From NCBI GenBank assembly GCA_021521415.1, contig JAIQDT010000841.1, positions 558,001 to 622,000 on the forward strand: a stretch of 64,000 bases of DNA, in the 5' to 3' direction. The DNA comes from Bidens hawaiensis. Its lineage: Eukaryota; Streptophyta; Magnoliopsida; Asterales; Asteraceae. The translations under genes were made by a program, and so were the position numbers. How positions within the stretch are numbered: the stretch's first letter is position 1; the number at the start of each line of letters is the position of its first letter. Positions 47,902 through 60,080 of this stretch are shown in pieces. Below the pieces are notes generated by a model. That model searched no databases, had not been told where the DNA came from, and saw nothing but the letters and a program-made list of their open reading frames with translations.

Positions 47902-48119
47902 TCTCGCTTTAAAAGAGTGAAAATATATTAAACTTAGCGCATGTACTCTGAGCACATAATGTTCTTTATCTTTATTCACTAGACACTGTGCGACCCGTAT
48001 TCCTAAGTGTGTGTATAGTTTCTTTTGAAAATATTTTCTTTGAAAAAAAATATTTCATGCGATTCCCCAACGGTTATAGTCTAGGTTAAAACTTCTTTTC
48101 CTAGTTCGCTATAACCAGT

Positions 48120-48131
48120 GCTCTGATACCA
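48120..48131 (-). other. Primer-binding site (initiator tRNA-Met), copy 2
   Basis: TGGTATCAGAGC on the minus strand, three bases after LTR 3. Confidence 0.9.
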
Positions 48132-48134
48132 ATC

Positions 48135-50503
48135 TGTCACACCCGGCCCTGAGCGGCGGAAACAGCCGGGCGCGCGCGAGTGGGGATTGATAAATAAGCA
48201 CGGGCCATTGCAAACATTCAAGGTAAGATTTTCATTGCGCATGAAAAGTTTAATACAAATACATTACATTGTTTAAAAAAATACATAAAAACATCCAAGT
48301 ATAAAAACTGTTGAAGATTTCCACGCCATATCCCCTTGCGCGGCGGGAACAACCACGCGCATCGAAGGGATAGAACTAAAATCTTCCAAAAAGCTAGTTT
48401 TAGATGTTCAGCGTGAGGTGCTCTAAGTGTGACTCCATGCGCTACCTAGTTATCTCCTGAAAGACACGTAAAACATTTGAATCAGTATAAACTGAGTGAG
48501 TTCACAAGTTTTAGTAACTTGATAAATCGTATTGCATCATAATCTTGATAAAAATCATTCTGAAACATAATTCTGATAGCATCATTAAAACACATGCTTG
48601 GTAAAACATAGTTCTATCAACACATTCTGATAAAATCGTTCCGCGGGTTACGCGCGAACATTTCTGGGAACTGTGCTCGTCTGTGTAAGTGGCGCTGCCA
48701 CTACGAGCGAAACAAGTAATACCGTCCCGCGGGTTACGCGCGGACACATCTGAAAAACCGTGCTCGTCTGTGTAAGTGGCGCTGCCACTACGAGCGAATA
48801 ATACTGTAATACCGTCCCGCGGGTTACGCGCGGACGTTGTGCCGGAAAACAAGGCGCTCGTCTGCGTAAGAGGAGCGACCTCTACAAGCGGGCTCAAACC
48901 CATAGTACTGCCCCATGACCATACTAGGCACTCGTCTGTGTAAGAGGTGCGACCCCTACGAGTGGGCGGATCAAACCAGCAGTCCCTACCCTTAGAGTTC
49001 CAATGGTAAAGTGGTCACTTACTCGAGTTCTGGCGCACATACATCGTAAATCATAGCTAACCGTTTGCATTGCTCATCATGAAACATAATTTAAACACGA
49101 TCGTTTACATAACTTGTAAGTATACCATGATAAAACATTATTTAAGTACGTGTCCCTCGCCCCGAAAACAGTTTAAAAATAGTGAAAACAGTGAAAATAG
49201 GGGCTGTGAGACTCACCTGTGGTTCTTGTTAAGGGATTAATCGAGATTCGGGTTTTCTTGGTGTTGGCCTTTGAATTGAAGGTCTAGAATACGATTAAAT
49301 AACAAGAAGTATATATATTAAGATCAAGAAATAGGAGAATATAAGGGTTGGAAAGTAGATCTCAAGGTTATATTCTCGGCTTACCTAGTAACAGGATCGG
49401 AAATGAAAACAACGGATGCTTGGGAGATGATTAGTGCAAGTTTGCAGTTCTTAAGAGAGAAGTTTGAAGTGTGTTTGGGTGATAACTTAGGTTACATATT
49501 TATAGGCAAACTCAAGGGAACACAATCCCTTGCTTTAGGGGATTGTAATCTTTTCATATCTAGGTGTAATGATGATAAAGTATGGAAATTATTATTATTT
49601 ATTTAAGAGTGGAGTAGTGGATAAAAGATTTTGATTTGATTTGGTCAGGACATGCAGGTCTAGGGTTGGTGAGAATAGGGTGGCTGACAATTGACTTTTC
49701 ATGTTACAGTGTGCTTTTTCAGGTACTTTTGTCAGTGTACAGTAAAAAGTGGAAAATCTCTGAAACACGCTACTGTTTCCTTTTGGGCGGGAGTAATCTC
49801 CTTACGTCTGGAGAATAGACTGAGTGTTCTGTGCGCATCACTTTGTGCGCATAGCTTTCTGCGTGAAGGACATTTCTTTGCTGCGGGTAGGCACGTAACC
49901 TTCTCGCAGTTAGTGACATTGAGTTTCATTTGTAGATTCTCCAGGTGGTCTTGGTATTTCAACATAGTGATCAGTTATGTTGAAGTCAATTCCATCTTGG
50001 AGCTTCAGACAAACTAGCTCTCAATGTTCCCGCCATGCGGGGAGGTTAGTTCCCTTCCGCACGCGCATAAACGATTTAGGATGCACCCGCCTTAGCATCA
50101 TGCGGGATGGTCAACCCATTAGACAACATAACGTTAAGGTACATGAAAACATAAAGCCAAAACATTCGCGCATGGCGCATATAACATATGCCCACGCTGG
50201 TTCTTAACATGGCGCGCTCGCGCAGGGCGCACATAACAAATGCACGCGCTGACTCTAATATGGCGCGCTCGCGCAGGGCGCACATAACAATTGCACGCGC
50301 TGACTAACATGGCGCGCTCGCGCAGGGCGCACATAACAAATGCACGCGCTGACTCTAATATGGCGCGCTCGCGCAGGGCGCACATAACAAATGCACGCGC
50401 TGATTCTAACATAGCGCGCTCGCGCAAGGCGCATATAACATAATTACCTAATATTTAGGTTGATTACTTGGTTTAAGGGATTGGGAATTTACCGGGTGTC
50501 ACA
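48135..50503 (-). repeat. LTR 3 (5' LTR of the array)
   Basis: 2369 bp. Private differences include ctagggttgg and ttagtgacatt, and a distinct arrangement of the 51-bp units (50209-50448). It is followed directly by the right copy of the GTAGT duplication. Confidence 0.95.
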
Positions 50504-50668
50504 GTAGTGTTGGTAGGAAGTAATGATAAGCGGAATGAAATGAATTATTTCAAATGAATGAAATAAAACATGTTTGGTTGACATTCATCAATGGAATGAA
50601 TCAGTTTTAAGAAATGCAATTTCTTTCATATATATAATTTTTTATTCCTTTTAGTAGTAGTAGTAGTA

Positions 50669-50706
<38 letters not shown>

Positions 50707-51318
50707 TGGGTAAATTTAGAATATAAAGGGAGACAAAAATGAGAAGTGTGAGAACGATTTTTCTGACCACACAAAAAAACCTTTAAAAATAAATTTCAAA
50801 AAAATCATAACTCAAAATATAAATAAAATATGAAAAAAATAAAAAAAACTAAAATGTTTTCGCCATCATTCCCGTTCAAAAAAAATAAAAAATACGAAAA
50901 AAAATTGACGAAAATACACAATGGTGTGATAAAATACACAATTATGAAAATGAACAAAAGACACAATAATAACTAAAAAAGACACAATAAATCGCAAAAT
51001 ATAACACAATATAAAGAAAAGAAGACACAATGTCAAGGAAAAAAGACACAATCAATGACGAAAATAAGCATAAAACACAATGATAAACAAAAAGGCACAA
51101 CGACTTTTTTCACTTACCATTGTTTTTTTATGAGAACGAGAAAGAAGGTGGAACATTTTTGTATTTTTAATTTTTTCGTTTTTTATTATATTTTGAGTCA
51201 TAATTTTTTTATTTCTTTATTTCTAATTTTTTTGAGGGTTTTTTTGTGTGGCTATAAATCATTCCCATCTTTCTTATTTTTATTCCCCTTTATAAAATAA
51301 CTTGACCAATAATAATTA

Positions 51319-51362
<44 letters not shown>

Positions 51363-51690
51363 TCCTAGTGTTATTATTGTTATTTTTATCATCATTATTA
51401 TTTTATTATAGTATAAATATTATTAAATTATAACTGTTATTATATTTTTATTACTATATCGCATTATCTTATTACCGTTTTATTAATTAACAAAAAAATA
51501 CTACGATGGAATAGTTTACTATTTAATAAAAAAAATAATAATAAAGTGATGATGAATTTCATTCATATATGATAACCAAACAAGACAATTGAATAGTAAT
51601 AATTCATTTCATTCCTTTTTTCATTCCACTTCTTTGTTAATTCCATTCACTCGTTCATTCCATTACCTCATACCAAACAGATCCTAAACG
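50504..51690. mobile_element. Giant inverted-repeat (foldback/long-TIR MITE) element, left tip cut by the chromovirus
   Basis: The left arm (50510 onward: ggaatgaaatgaattattt, gtttggttgac, a TAG/TAA microsatellite at 50651-50705, gtgagaacgattttt, accacacaaaaaaacc) reappears as the reverse complement in the right arm (ggtttttttgtgtggc, tcgttctcataaaaa, a TTA microsatellite near 51320-51362, ataaccaaacaag, aattcatttcattcc). The arms approach 400-550 bp each around a centre rich in gacacaat motifs (50940-51090). The right end ccaaacagatcc is typical of such elements. Confidence 0.65.
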
Positions 51691-52839
51691 TTTGCATTTT
51701 TTATGTTATCCATTTTGGCTACTAAAGTTTCTTTTTGAATAAATTATATTTACTGGAAATAAATATTTTATTTATAAGGTTATTTGGTATGCATTCACAT
51801 TCTTTAATTCTACGTAGACCGTCATATAACCTACTTCACTTATTTCACTATCGATCTCATTCTTAGAAAAAGGTTTAACCTCGCTTCCTCCCCCCCCCCC
51901 CCAAAAGAAAAATGAAATTAATTTTAAAAAACTGTTAAAATAATAAGTGTGCGTTTAGAGGATTTTAAATCCAGTAAACACCTTAACCCATCTTGCATTT
52001 AACACCCCTTAACCCATGGTGGGGGGGGGGGGGGTTATACTCTTTAACCATTACCAAATCAGCCTTAACGCCCTGGCAATTCAAGCATACCTCATAGTGT
52101 AATCTTTATTGATGGCGTAATATTTATTGATTATATTTGGTTATAAAATGATATTTCTTATGTTAATTCAACCCTATCGATCCCTCTTGAGAAATGGCCG
52201 TGTTAAGTGATCTCATCTACGTTCGTTCAGTGTCATATTATTTATCGCCTTTCATCTTTAAGACAACGTTCTTTTAGAAAAAATAAATAAATGGCATCCA
52301 TACTCATTTTGCCATTTGTGGTGCAACGACAAGTTGAGAGGTCTCACACTCGCTAACCGTGGCACCACTTAAGTTCTTTATTTTTAACCTACTTTTTTTA
52401 GATCTAAAACAATCAAGTTGTATTAAAGGGTATTTGCCTACCTCTGCCTAGTGGTACCAAAATATTAAGTAAAGTTTTGTTTTTTCAAGTTGTGAGGTTT
52501 GCCTCGTGATTAACAATGGTTGTAATTTGTGAGTAAAATTAGAAGGTGTGTGTTGTCATTCTAAAAAACAATCAAGTTGCGTATGAATATGTTCCTCTAA
52601 GATGGATAAACTGTAAACCGATTGTTTTTTGTAGAACATATTTTCTCACATATAGTTAGTTGTATTTATTTCAAAGAAAAAAGAAATTTTTATAATTGAA
52701 TTACTCAGCGAAAACCCTCTCTTTTGGCATAAAATAAAAGTCAAAATTAGGATTTGTTCCCGTGTTCTTTATGGGCGGATGCACTATACATGCCTTATTC
52801 TCAAATTGAATGATGTGTGCCATCCTAGTTTTCAGGCGG
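51691..52839. other. Intergenic sequence with C and G homopolymer runs
   Basis: It contains a run of 13 C (51890-51902) and a run of 14 G (52021-52034). No gene was recognised. Confidence 0.5.
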
Positions 52840-52846
52840 GCAAAGT

Positions 52847-53430
52847 TTGACTCATGTCGCTTTTTTACCGTTACTTGACCCATTAAGATGTGATGAAATG
52901 ACATCACTACCCCCCAAAACTTCATATGTCGAGCAAATTGGATCCATAATGTCTCAATATTCTTCTTCTTCATCAACCACACAATCGAAGTCCCAAACAT
53001 ACGATCGATCTGAGGTGCGATGCTCTTGTGGTGTAGTGGCTTGTTACCGGATTTCCTAAACCGAAGCAAACACGAGTCAACGATTCTTGTGCTTTGTAAG
53101 TGTGAAATTAGTTTGATTTTATGATTATTGTGTTGTGTAAGTAAAAAAATAATTAACTTTTATTATTCTTGTGCTATGTAAGTTCAATTTTAGGTTAATG
53201 ATGTGTATATTAACGCAATAAGGGTTAGTACAATGTTAGGTTGATGCTGTGTTCATAGGTTGCATTCATTACATAAGGGGAGTTGTGGATGGCTAAAGTG
53301 GGCTAATAATCCCACTTGTCCCAGTTGTGAAAAGGTAACCAAGGCTATGATGAAGATGATGAACAAGAAAGATGAGTTTGCAAGAATGAAAACCAAAGAA
53401 GTAACAAGATTGAAGATTGTGTTATGAATT
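52847..53430 (+). pseudogene. GRF-type zinc-finger protein relic
   Basis: A frame with a Ser-rich lead (SSSSSTTQSKSQTYDRSEVR) runs into CSCGVVACYRIS. After a stop it continues TEANTSQRFLCF, the pattern of a plant GRF zinc finger. A second block (53290-53425) reads NNPTCPSCEKVTKAMMKMMN, like the second half of such proteins after an intron. A stop in the finger and shifted frames indicate a relic. The GRF motif is shared by some small host proteins and by DNA transposon genes, so the source is open. Confidence 0.45.
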
Positions 53431-54792
53431 AGTTGGTTGTTGTTCCTTGGGTATGTTTGTGCTTATTGATTAGTGGTGTAGTTTGTATTTGCAGTATGGG
53501 ATAATGTAATGTTTGTACTTGTAATTATAGTTTATGTTAAATCTTTATAGTTTGTTTTTAATCTATTTACATGATTTGTTTAGCACATTATCAGTCATGA
53601 TGTAGCCATGATGAAATGATAGATGTTGAGAAGGATGCAGGGCAGGTGTAAAAAAATGTTTTTAAGGTTGATAAGGATGACATTGAGGCGGGTTAATTGT
53701 AAGACCAGGTAGTTGATGTTGACAAGGAAGCAGGTCAATTGGGAACTGTTGGCCTGTTTAGTGCAAGAAGTTGGATTTTTCAGACCAAGTGAGAACATGA
53801 AATGGAGCCGGTTCATGATTATAACCCTGAGATTTTGAAAGCTTCTTATGACTATACAATGGAGCAGGGGAAATATTACTATCATGATCCATATGAAGAC
53901 GAGCACGACTGGGACTCTGACTGGTCAAATAAAGATTGTCATTGGAAGTAGAAGTGAAATTGATTTGTAGTTATGTTTATACTTGATTTGTAGTGTAATG
54001 TTTGACTTGGAATCAAGTGGTTTAATAAAAGTGTTTGGATGATGTTGTTGATATGTGTTATGTTTTTTGTCAAACCATCATAGTGCATAACATAGCCTTA
54101 AAGTGTGAAACATGTAAATGCAAACCTAAAACAACAAAGCACAATTAACATACCCCTTAAATTGTCATACATCAAACCTTCATAACAACAAACATTTATT
54201 GAATCAAACACTCCTATAAAACCATAAGTTTTTAAAATGTCACCTAAACCACAATTGTTTTAATATTGTCTAGCAAAAACCACCCGCGTCAACCATAACA
54301 ACTAACCATGTTGACTTTCTTTGGCTTGACTTGGTTAGGATGCTCCTTGTGAGGACCTGAAGAAAACTCTACCATTTCAAACTCTACCCCATTCTTGTCA
54401 GTCTCCCTTCTGAAGAAAACACACGTTGAACCTCGTTTATTGTCATCTTCCTCTTCTTAGAAGCTGCCATCGTCTTATTCTCATCTAAGGCCTTCTTCCT
54501 ACTCTTTTTTGGGCTGCCTAATCTATGTGAATAGGAAAAAAATCAGACTCCTTAGCTACTATGAATTGTTGCACATACCAGTTTTTTTGCTACTTACATG
54601 CTTATGATGTTTTGGTAGAGTTAACGTTGTTGGGAATTTTGAACAAGTCCCCATCTCAAGCCCTCGGATTGCAATGATTTGGTGCGTATGCACTTTCTAC
54701 CAAATATCTAAACAATATGCTTGACCAACCCACTTTTCCAGTGGACCAATATGGATTTTATTTTGTGTCATGTTAAATAATGTTGCAACCCT
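53431..54792. other. Unassigned repeat-like sequence
   Basis: An acidic, Tyr/Asp-rich reading (HDYNPEILKASYDYTMEQGK on the plus strand, about 53815-53875, then DPYEDEHDWDSDW) and a basic minus-strand reading near 54420-54520 look like fragments of an old DNA-transposon gene. I cannot name it. Confidence 0.3.
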
Positions 54793-56656
54793 ATCACACC
54801 CGGCTCCATGGGCCTAGGCGTGTGACTATTAGTTGGTACATGTTTTGTAAATATATCAGATTTAAGGTTGTAAACGGAAGTTTTGGATTAAAATATTATT
54901 ATATTCAAAAGTCAGGGATTAATCACCCGATGATGTTACAAAAGTGTTTAACTGGTAAAATTATAATTTACAACATATGCATTATAAAAACTTCATTTGA
55001 GCCATCAAATCGCCTAATGGCTAACAACCAACTCCAATCGCATATTGTGATTACATGTAAAATAGTTTTATAAAATACGACAGCAACATGTGCTGGTGAA
55101 CATGCTGACTTTAAAACATTTATGAAAACCTTTAGATCATACTCGAAACATTTAGCGGCCCTCTAGTCTGGAGTACCAATTATATCTCATTAGTCAAACC
55201 CAAACAGCCTTATAGACTGGCTCAATGATACGGGAACTTGTATCACACGTGGTGGGGTACATCTACCCTCTGCCCACATATGTATGGAGCTAGCCACACC
55301 TACAACTAGGCTAAATGGCAGCAGATACTAAAGTTTTAGGGATATATTATCCCATGTAAACTTTAGATTCTAGGTAATTGACTCGATTAAAGAGTTTTAT
55401 AGATATGAGTGTATTCACCTTTTTTTATCAACGTTTTCACTGATTTATGCTTTGAGTTACCTCGGACCTATAACACGAGAATAACATTGTATAAATATCT
55501 AGATCAAAATATCTAGCCTCAGACATTTAGTCTTGTTCGCATAACAACATTGATAAATCATTTGTTTATATAAATTATTTGGACTTTTGTCACCTTTGTT
55601 TATTTACCATTTATATGTTACGTTTTTTCTTCATGAAGAAACGCTAATGTAGGGTTTCTTCTTCAAGTAGAAACGTTGATTTGACTATATCTCTTGTATG
55701 TAAATTTCTATGTTTCTTAATTATAAAAAAACGTTATTTTAACTATAATCTTGGCTTATGAAAAGCTATGTTTAACTTATGTTTGATCAAGGTTTGGGCT
55801 ATACCCCTGACTAAGTCTATGTCAATATAATAAACTACTTAGATAGAACCCCTATCTTAACAAGGTACTTTGGATGAAATGCCTAGGCTTTGAGTAGGCA
55901 GCACTCCTACTAATCATCGGGTATATGTGGGAAAAAAATCAACAGAACTTCTAATACTTTGCACGTACTTGGAGAATACGAACTCATCGGATCGTTGGGG
56001 ACTTGGCACACACTTTGAGACTATCTATGGTTTTGTGAGTGTTATTAGGATGTTATGGTCGTTCATCCCGATCTCCCTTTTATAGACAAAATTCTGAGTT
56101 TGGTTGCGCATCGCAATGGGGTATAAACACCATCGCGTAATGCGATTGGGTTTAGCCGCCTTTTATTAATTTAATACATCGTGTATCGCGATGGATGAAA
56201 AGGTTTGGTCATCGTGTATCGCGATGCCGTCCACAGGGGTTGCATCGTCAACCCTAGAACCGCCATGTGTCTCCACTGGTTGGAAACGTGTCACACAACC
56301 GTGGTGACCATGTCGGCTATTGCGAGACTTAATTTTTCTTTCTTACCAAACCGAACTACACATTTCCAAGGTGACATCGATAGTAATACCTTATCTTCTT
56401 CCAGAAACTCTAATGGTTTACGGCGTTTATCTGCATAACTCTTTTGCCTATCTTGAGTTGTGGTCCTGAACTTGTTCCATCGCTTAGCGCGACACCATTA
56501 ATACATTGGGTTTTATGTGTCTCCCATCGTGTATCTGATGGGCTTCTTTCTGGCCCATCCCGTAGCGCGATGGGTCCGAATTTAATATTTTATTCATTTT
56601 CAGTCCTTGATCTTTTGTAACTTGTCAAAATTTGCCCGAAAGTTTCAGGATGTTAC
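54793..56656 (-). repeat. 3' LTR of an older chromovirus
   Basis: On the minus strand it starts TGTAACATCC (56656) right after a chromodomain remnant and ends GCCGGGTGTGATA (54793). It is the same family as the relic at 28644. The motif atcgcgatg recurs at 56105-56225. Confidence 0.6.
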
Positions 56657-56889
56657 ATTCTCCGAACCTTGGAAATAATCTTGTCCTCGAAGTTAGTTAA
56701 AACAAATGTGGGAATTTCTTTCTTATTTTGGGTTCTGACTCCCAGGTAAACTTTGGACCTCTTCGGGAGTTCCATGTTACTTTGACTAACTTTAATTTCC
56801 GCCTCTAAGTGTCTAACTTTAAAATATTCTATATGTAGAGTTTGTTCTGCAAATTTTCGATTTTTATTAATTTCGGCATCTTTCAAGGT
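56657..56889 (-). pseudogene. Chromovirus pol C-terminal (chromodomain) remnant
   Basis: On the minus strand a reading through a frameshift gives LVKVTWNSRRGPKFTWES followed by a degenerate end, matching the C-terminal chromodomain of Tekay-type elements. It ends just before the LTR at 56656 and is cut on its upstream side at 56889 by a copia LTR. Confidence 0.65.
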
Positions 56890-57971
56890 TGTTAGGATCA
56901 AGATTCGACAAAGGAAAGATTGGAATCTTCTCAACCTCCTCAGAAATGGCTAAGTATGAAAACCAACCAAACTTGGCACTTCGAGCAAGCCTAGACTTAT
57001 TCAAGCAAGGTATTTCACTCTCGAGTAAATTTATCTTCTAGAATTCTTCTAAGTGTATGTTCGAGAAAACTACACTTCATCAAGCAAGGTTGTTCTTCAA
57101 GTCAATCAAGGTTTGTTTTAGAGCAAACCCTTGACTTAACCAAGCTAAAACCAAGTATTTTGGTTGATCGAGCAAGGTTTATTAATAAACAATGGTCCAA
57201 GCACACTTGAAGAAAGTTATTGAATAAATTACTCTAAGGACTTCCAACGAGTAAGGTTCAACCTCGAGTAACCTACAGTGTCACCAACACACTTAACTTG
57301 TTAAATAAGTTAAAGACAAAAGGTTGAAGGGATCAATGAAGAACAAGTTTGCTCGTAGGATACTATCGAGCAAAGTTTGGTAATATCATGAAGATTGAAG
57401 TATGCTTGAAGAATATTTTCTTAGGAAAATATTCTAAGTAAAGCTTACTCGGAGAACTGTTCCAAGCACACTTATGGTTACAAGGTCTGCTCGAAAAGGA
57501 TAAAAGCTTACAAAGCTTACTTGAAGACCTTTATACACTTGTAATATTTATGAATATGTTTGAATATGTAATGTATCAATCATTAGGGTTTCTATAAGAT
57601 GTCAAGTGTGTCTATTTAAGGAAACTTTAGGGCACATTTATGACAACGGACACAAAGCGAATATTGTGATTTGACGGCTGACACTTTCTCGTAAAAGAAT
57701 ATCTTTGTACGGAAAGCTGCCTAAAATAAAAAAATTCCACCTAGAAACCCTAATCGATTTTCATTGTATCCTTCACAATATTAATGGAAATATTTGAGTT
57801 ACTTTGTGTGTTTGTTTCATTTATGTTCGTCCAGCAACATTTTGAATATTATTGATTCCGCCTTTAATGTTCATTGGATCTTCACAAGGGCAGAACTCGT
57901 AACTGTCTTGTCAACACGTTGTTGTTAGTTACGAGACTGATTGTTGTAGTTGATAGATTGGTCCTGAAAAG
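56890..57971 (+). repeat. Ty1/copia 5' LTR
   Basis: It starts TGTTAGGATC at 56890, inside the chromovirus remnant. A tRNA-Met primer site follows at 57972. It contains repeated cgagcaaggtt-type phrases. The exact 3' border could not be fixed because no CA end lies directly against the primer site. Confidence 0.6.
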
Positions 57972-57983
57972 TGGTATCAGAGC
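57972..57983 (+). other. Copia primer-binding site (initiator tRNA-Met)
   Basis: TGGTATCAGAGC at the start of the copia internal region. Confidence 0.85.
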
Positions 57984-59442
57984 TTCGTCTCTGCACTTGT
58001 GAAGATTTGTTGCTGATTGTGAGATTTACTGAATATTCTTCTGATTTTGAAGATGAAGAATGATGATGTTAGCTGAACACTGTTCCATTAATTTGTGACG
58101 TCAGCTTCTTTGTTTTTTCATTTTCTCAAATCTACTGTTTATTGAGGTTTAAAAGTTCTCTATTCTCATATTTACTTTCATTATTTCCTTTTTGAGCCTA
58201 GATCTTGACCTAATCCATCCGGTTTCATAAGATCTGAGTATTTCATCCACATATTTGATTGTTTTTCTAAAGTTTGTCAAGTTTTGAGTAAATTTTGATT
58301 TCTAAAATCTTTTAAAAATATCAAAAACATGGCTGGGAGTAATGGATTATCAGGAAGTGTCTACTAACAAAATCCCAAGATTGTTAGGACAGTAGAATAA
58401 TATCAAGTGGAAGGTTCTGTTTGAGGCAACTGTTTGCCATAACGACGTTGACATGTGGAATTCAATCAAAAATGGCCCACATGTTCCTTATGGCACAAAC
58501 AACAATCATACCTTTGAAAGACAGATGAAAACGAATGATGACAGAGCCTTGTCTATGCTGAAACTTGGCCTATCATGGGAGATCTTGAGAAGTGTGGCTC
58601 ATCACACTATAGCAAAGGAAATGTTTGATGCAATTGTTGAAATGTTTGAAGGAAATATTGAGCTTAAATACATCAAGAAAGACAGATTGAAGCAACAGCT
58701 GGATATATTTAAGTTCAAGGAAGGAGAGAGATTGAAATATGTTTTGCAAAGGTTTGTTGCTATTGTCAATGAAATCAGAACCACTGACCTTGCAATAACA
58801 GATTTTGACCTAAACAAGAAGCTGTTATCATCTTCGTCTGGAGAATTGTACACTGCAAGCATGTTCATCAAGGAAAAGGCAAATTTCCCTACATTCAAGC
58901 TTGATGATATTATCTGCTTTTTACAAGCTGCTGAGCATGAAATGATTGAGAATCATATGTTTAAGGAAGATAAACCAAGCTTCCAAGTTGCAAATGCTCT
59001 AATTGCATCAATGGGGAATCTGTCAACAAAGAACCAACAGCAAGTCCCTATAACTAAAGAACCTATTGAGTTTAATGATGAAACTCCAAGAGTTTTTGTT
59101 GTTGGTTAGTCTAGCAATCAAAGTGGGCAGTCAAGGTTTAATGTGCAACTGATGGATGATAGTGATACTTCCTCAATGGCAAGTGGACATGCTCCCTATG
59201 TTACTAGAAACATTAATCATGGAAATGATTATGAAGCTCTCTTCTCAATGTTCACTGATTCTTACAAAGCATTTGTGGCCAAGAATTTAATTTACACAAG
59301 TGTAGTGCAAGAAGATATTGAACAAATTGATGCTGATGATTTGGATATGGATCTCAAGTGTCAAGCTGTCATGTTGGCTATGAGAAGTAAAAGGCTATAC
59401 AACAGAACTGGTAGGTCTTTGGTTTCTGGACCAAATGACATA

Positions 59443-60080
59443 CAGTAGAAACTCTATAAAATAGTACACTTGGGACTACCAAAATTTTTTAATTAAAAGA
59501 GTTATTAATTAATCGATAAATTAATAATTATTAATTTATATATTAATTAATATTTTATTAATTTATAGTATAATACTTAGTTTACAAACACCTTTCAAGC
59601 TTCCACTTAATTATTGTATACAATGCATGTATATCAAATGAATGGCCCAATTTGAAAGAAACCTTCAATCTCCCACCTTATGATGAAAGTTCTACAATGG
59701 AGCCCCCTTCGCGAAACGAAGCTATTAAAGCGGCGATCACATTGAACAATTTCTTGTTGAGTTATGAGGAAACAACACCAGAAGTTCTTACCATGCTAAG
59801 GAAAATTAGAGACGAGATTCAAGGGGAAATTGATTTCAACAAAAAACAAAAGACAATTGAGTCATTTTTCAAGAAACCTTCATAAATCATTCATGTAATA
59901 TGCTATATATAAGGAATTATTAATTTATATTTTATATGGGGTCTAAAGAAATTATCAAAAATGTATTATCTTATAATTTTAGCGAATTATTAATTTAGCA
60001 CCCTATACCCGAGTCGGGACTGGCAAAAAATATTATGAGTTTATTAAATAATCGAGTATTAGTTTATCGAGTTTCTACTG
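59443..60080 (+). mobile_element. pogo/Emigrant-like (Tc1/mariner superfamily) DNA transposon, 638 bp
   Basis: The terminal inverted repeats begin CAGTAGAAACTC at both ends and match at about 22 of 25 positions. They are flanked by TA on each side (59441-59442 and 60081-60082). The termini resemble plant Emigrant/Lemi-type pogo elements, which have CAGTA... ends and TA targets. Removing the element and one TA leaves the host gag frame uninterrupted, confirming the borders. It keeps a short coding remnant but no catalytic domain. Confidence 0.85.
59652..59885 (+). pseudogene. pogo-like transposase C-terminal remnant with a PIP-box
   Basis: The frame is open upstream of the apparent non-ATG start. 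It encodes an acidic, helical stretch and ends KKQKTIESFFKKPS, where Q66, I69, F72 and F73 form a Q-x-x-I-x-x-F-F PCNA-interaction box. Drosophila Pogo transposase is known to bind PCNA through such a motif at its C-terminus. The DNA-binding and DDE regions are missing, so this is the tail of a transposase in a deletion derivative. Coordinates follow the longest readable part. Confidence 0.55.

Larger units (their letters stand above)
33978..50503 (-). mobile_element. Tandem chromovirus array LTR-internal-LTR-internal-LTR (Tekay/Del-like)
   Basis: Three LTRs (33978-36345, 41056-43424, 48135-50503) alternate with two 4710-bp internal regions (36346-41055 and 43425-48134), so the period is 7078-7079 bp. 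A single 5-bp duplication GTAGT flanks the whole array (33973-33977 and 50504-50508). Each internal region has a tRNA-iMet primer site, one Gag-Pol frame and a polypurine tract, all on the minus strand. This is the expected product of unequal recombination between LTRs of one inserted element, or between two copies at the site. Scattered differences between the copies argue against a simple assembly duplication. Confidence 0.95.

Noticed and set aside
51888..52034. C-run and G-run as a paired functional structure
   Set aside because: Homopolymers 120 bp apart could pair or form a quadruplex, but flanking sequence gives no further pairing and such runs arise easily by slippage.
56205..56438. 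Plus-strand frame in the older chromovirus LTR
   Set aside because: Lies wholly within LTR sequence and matches no known protein.
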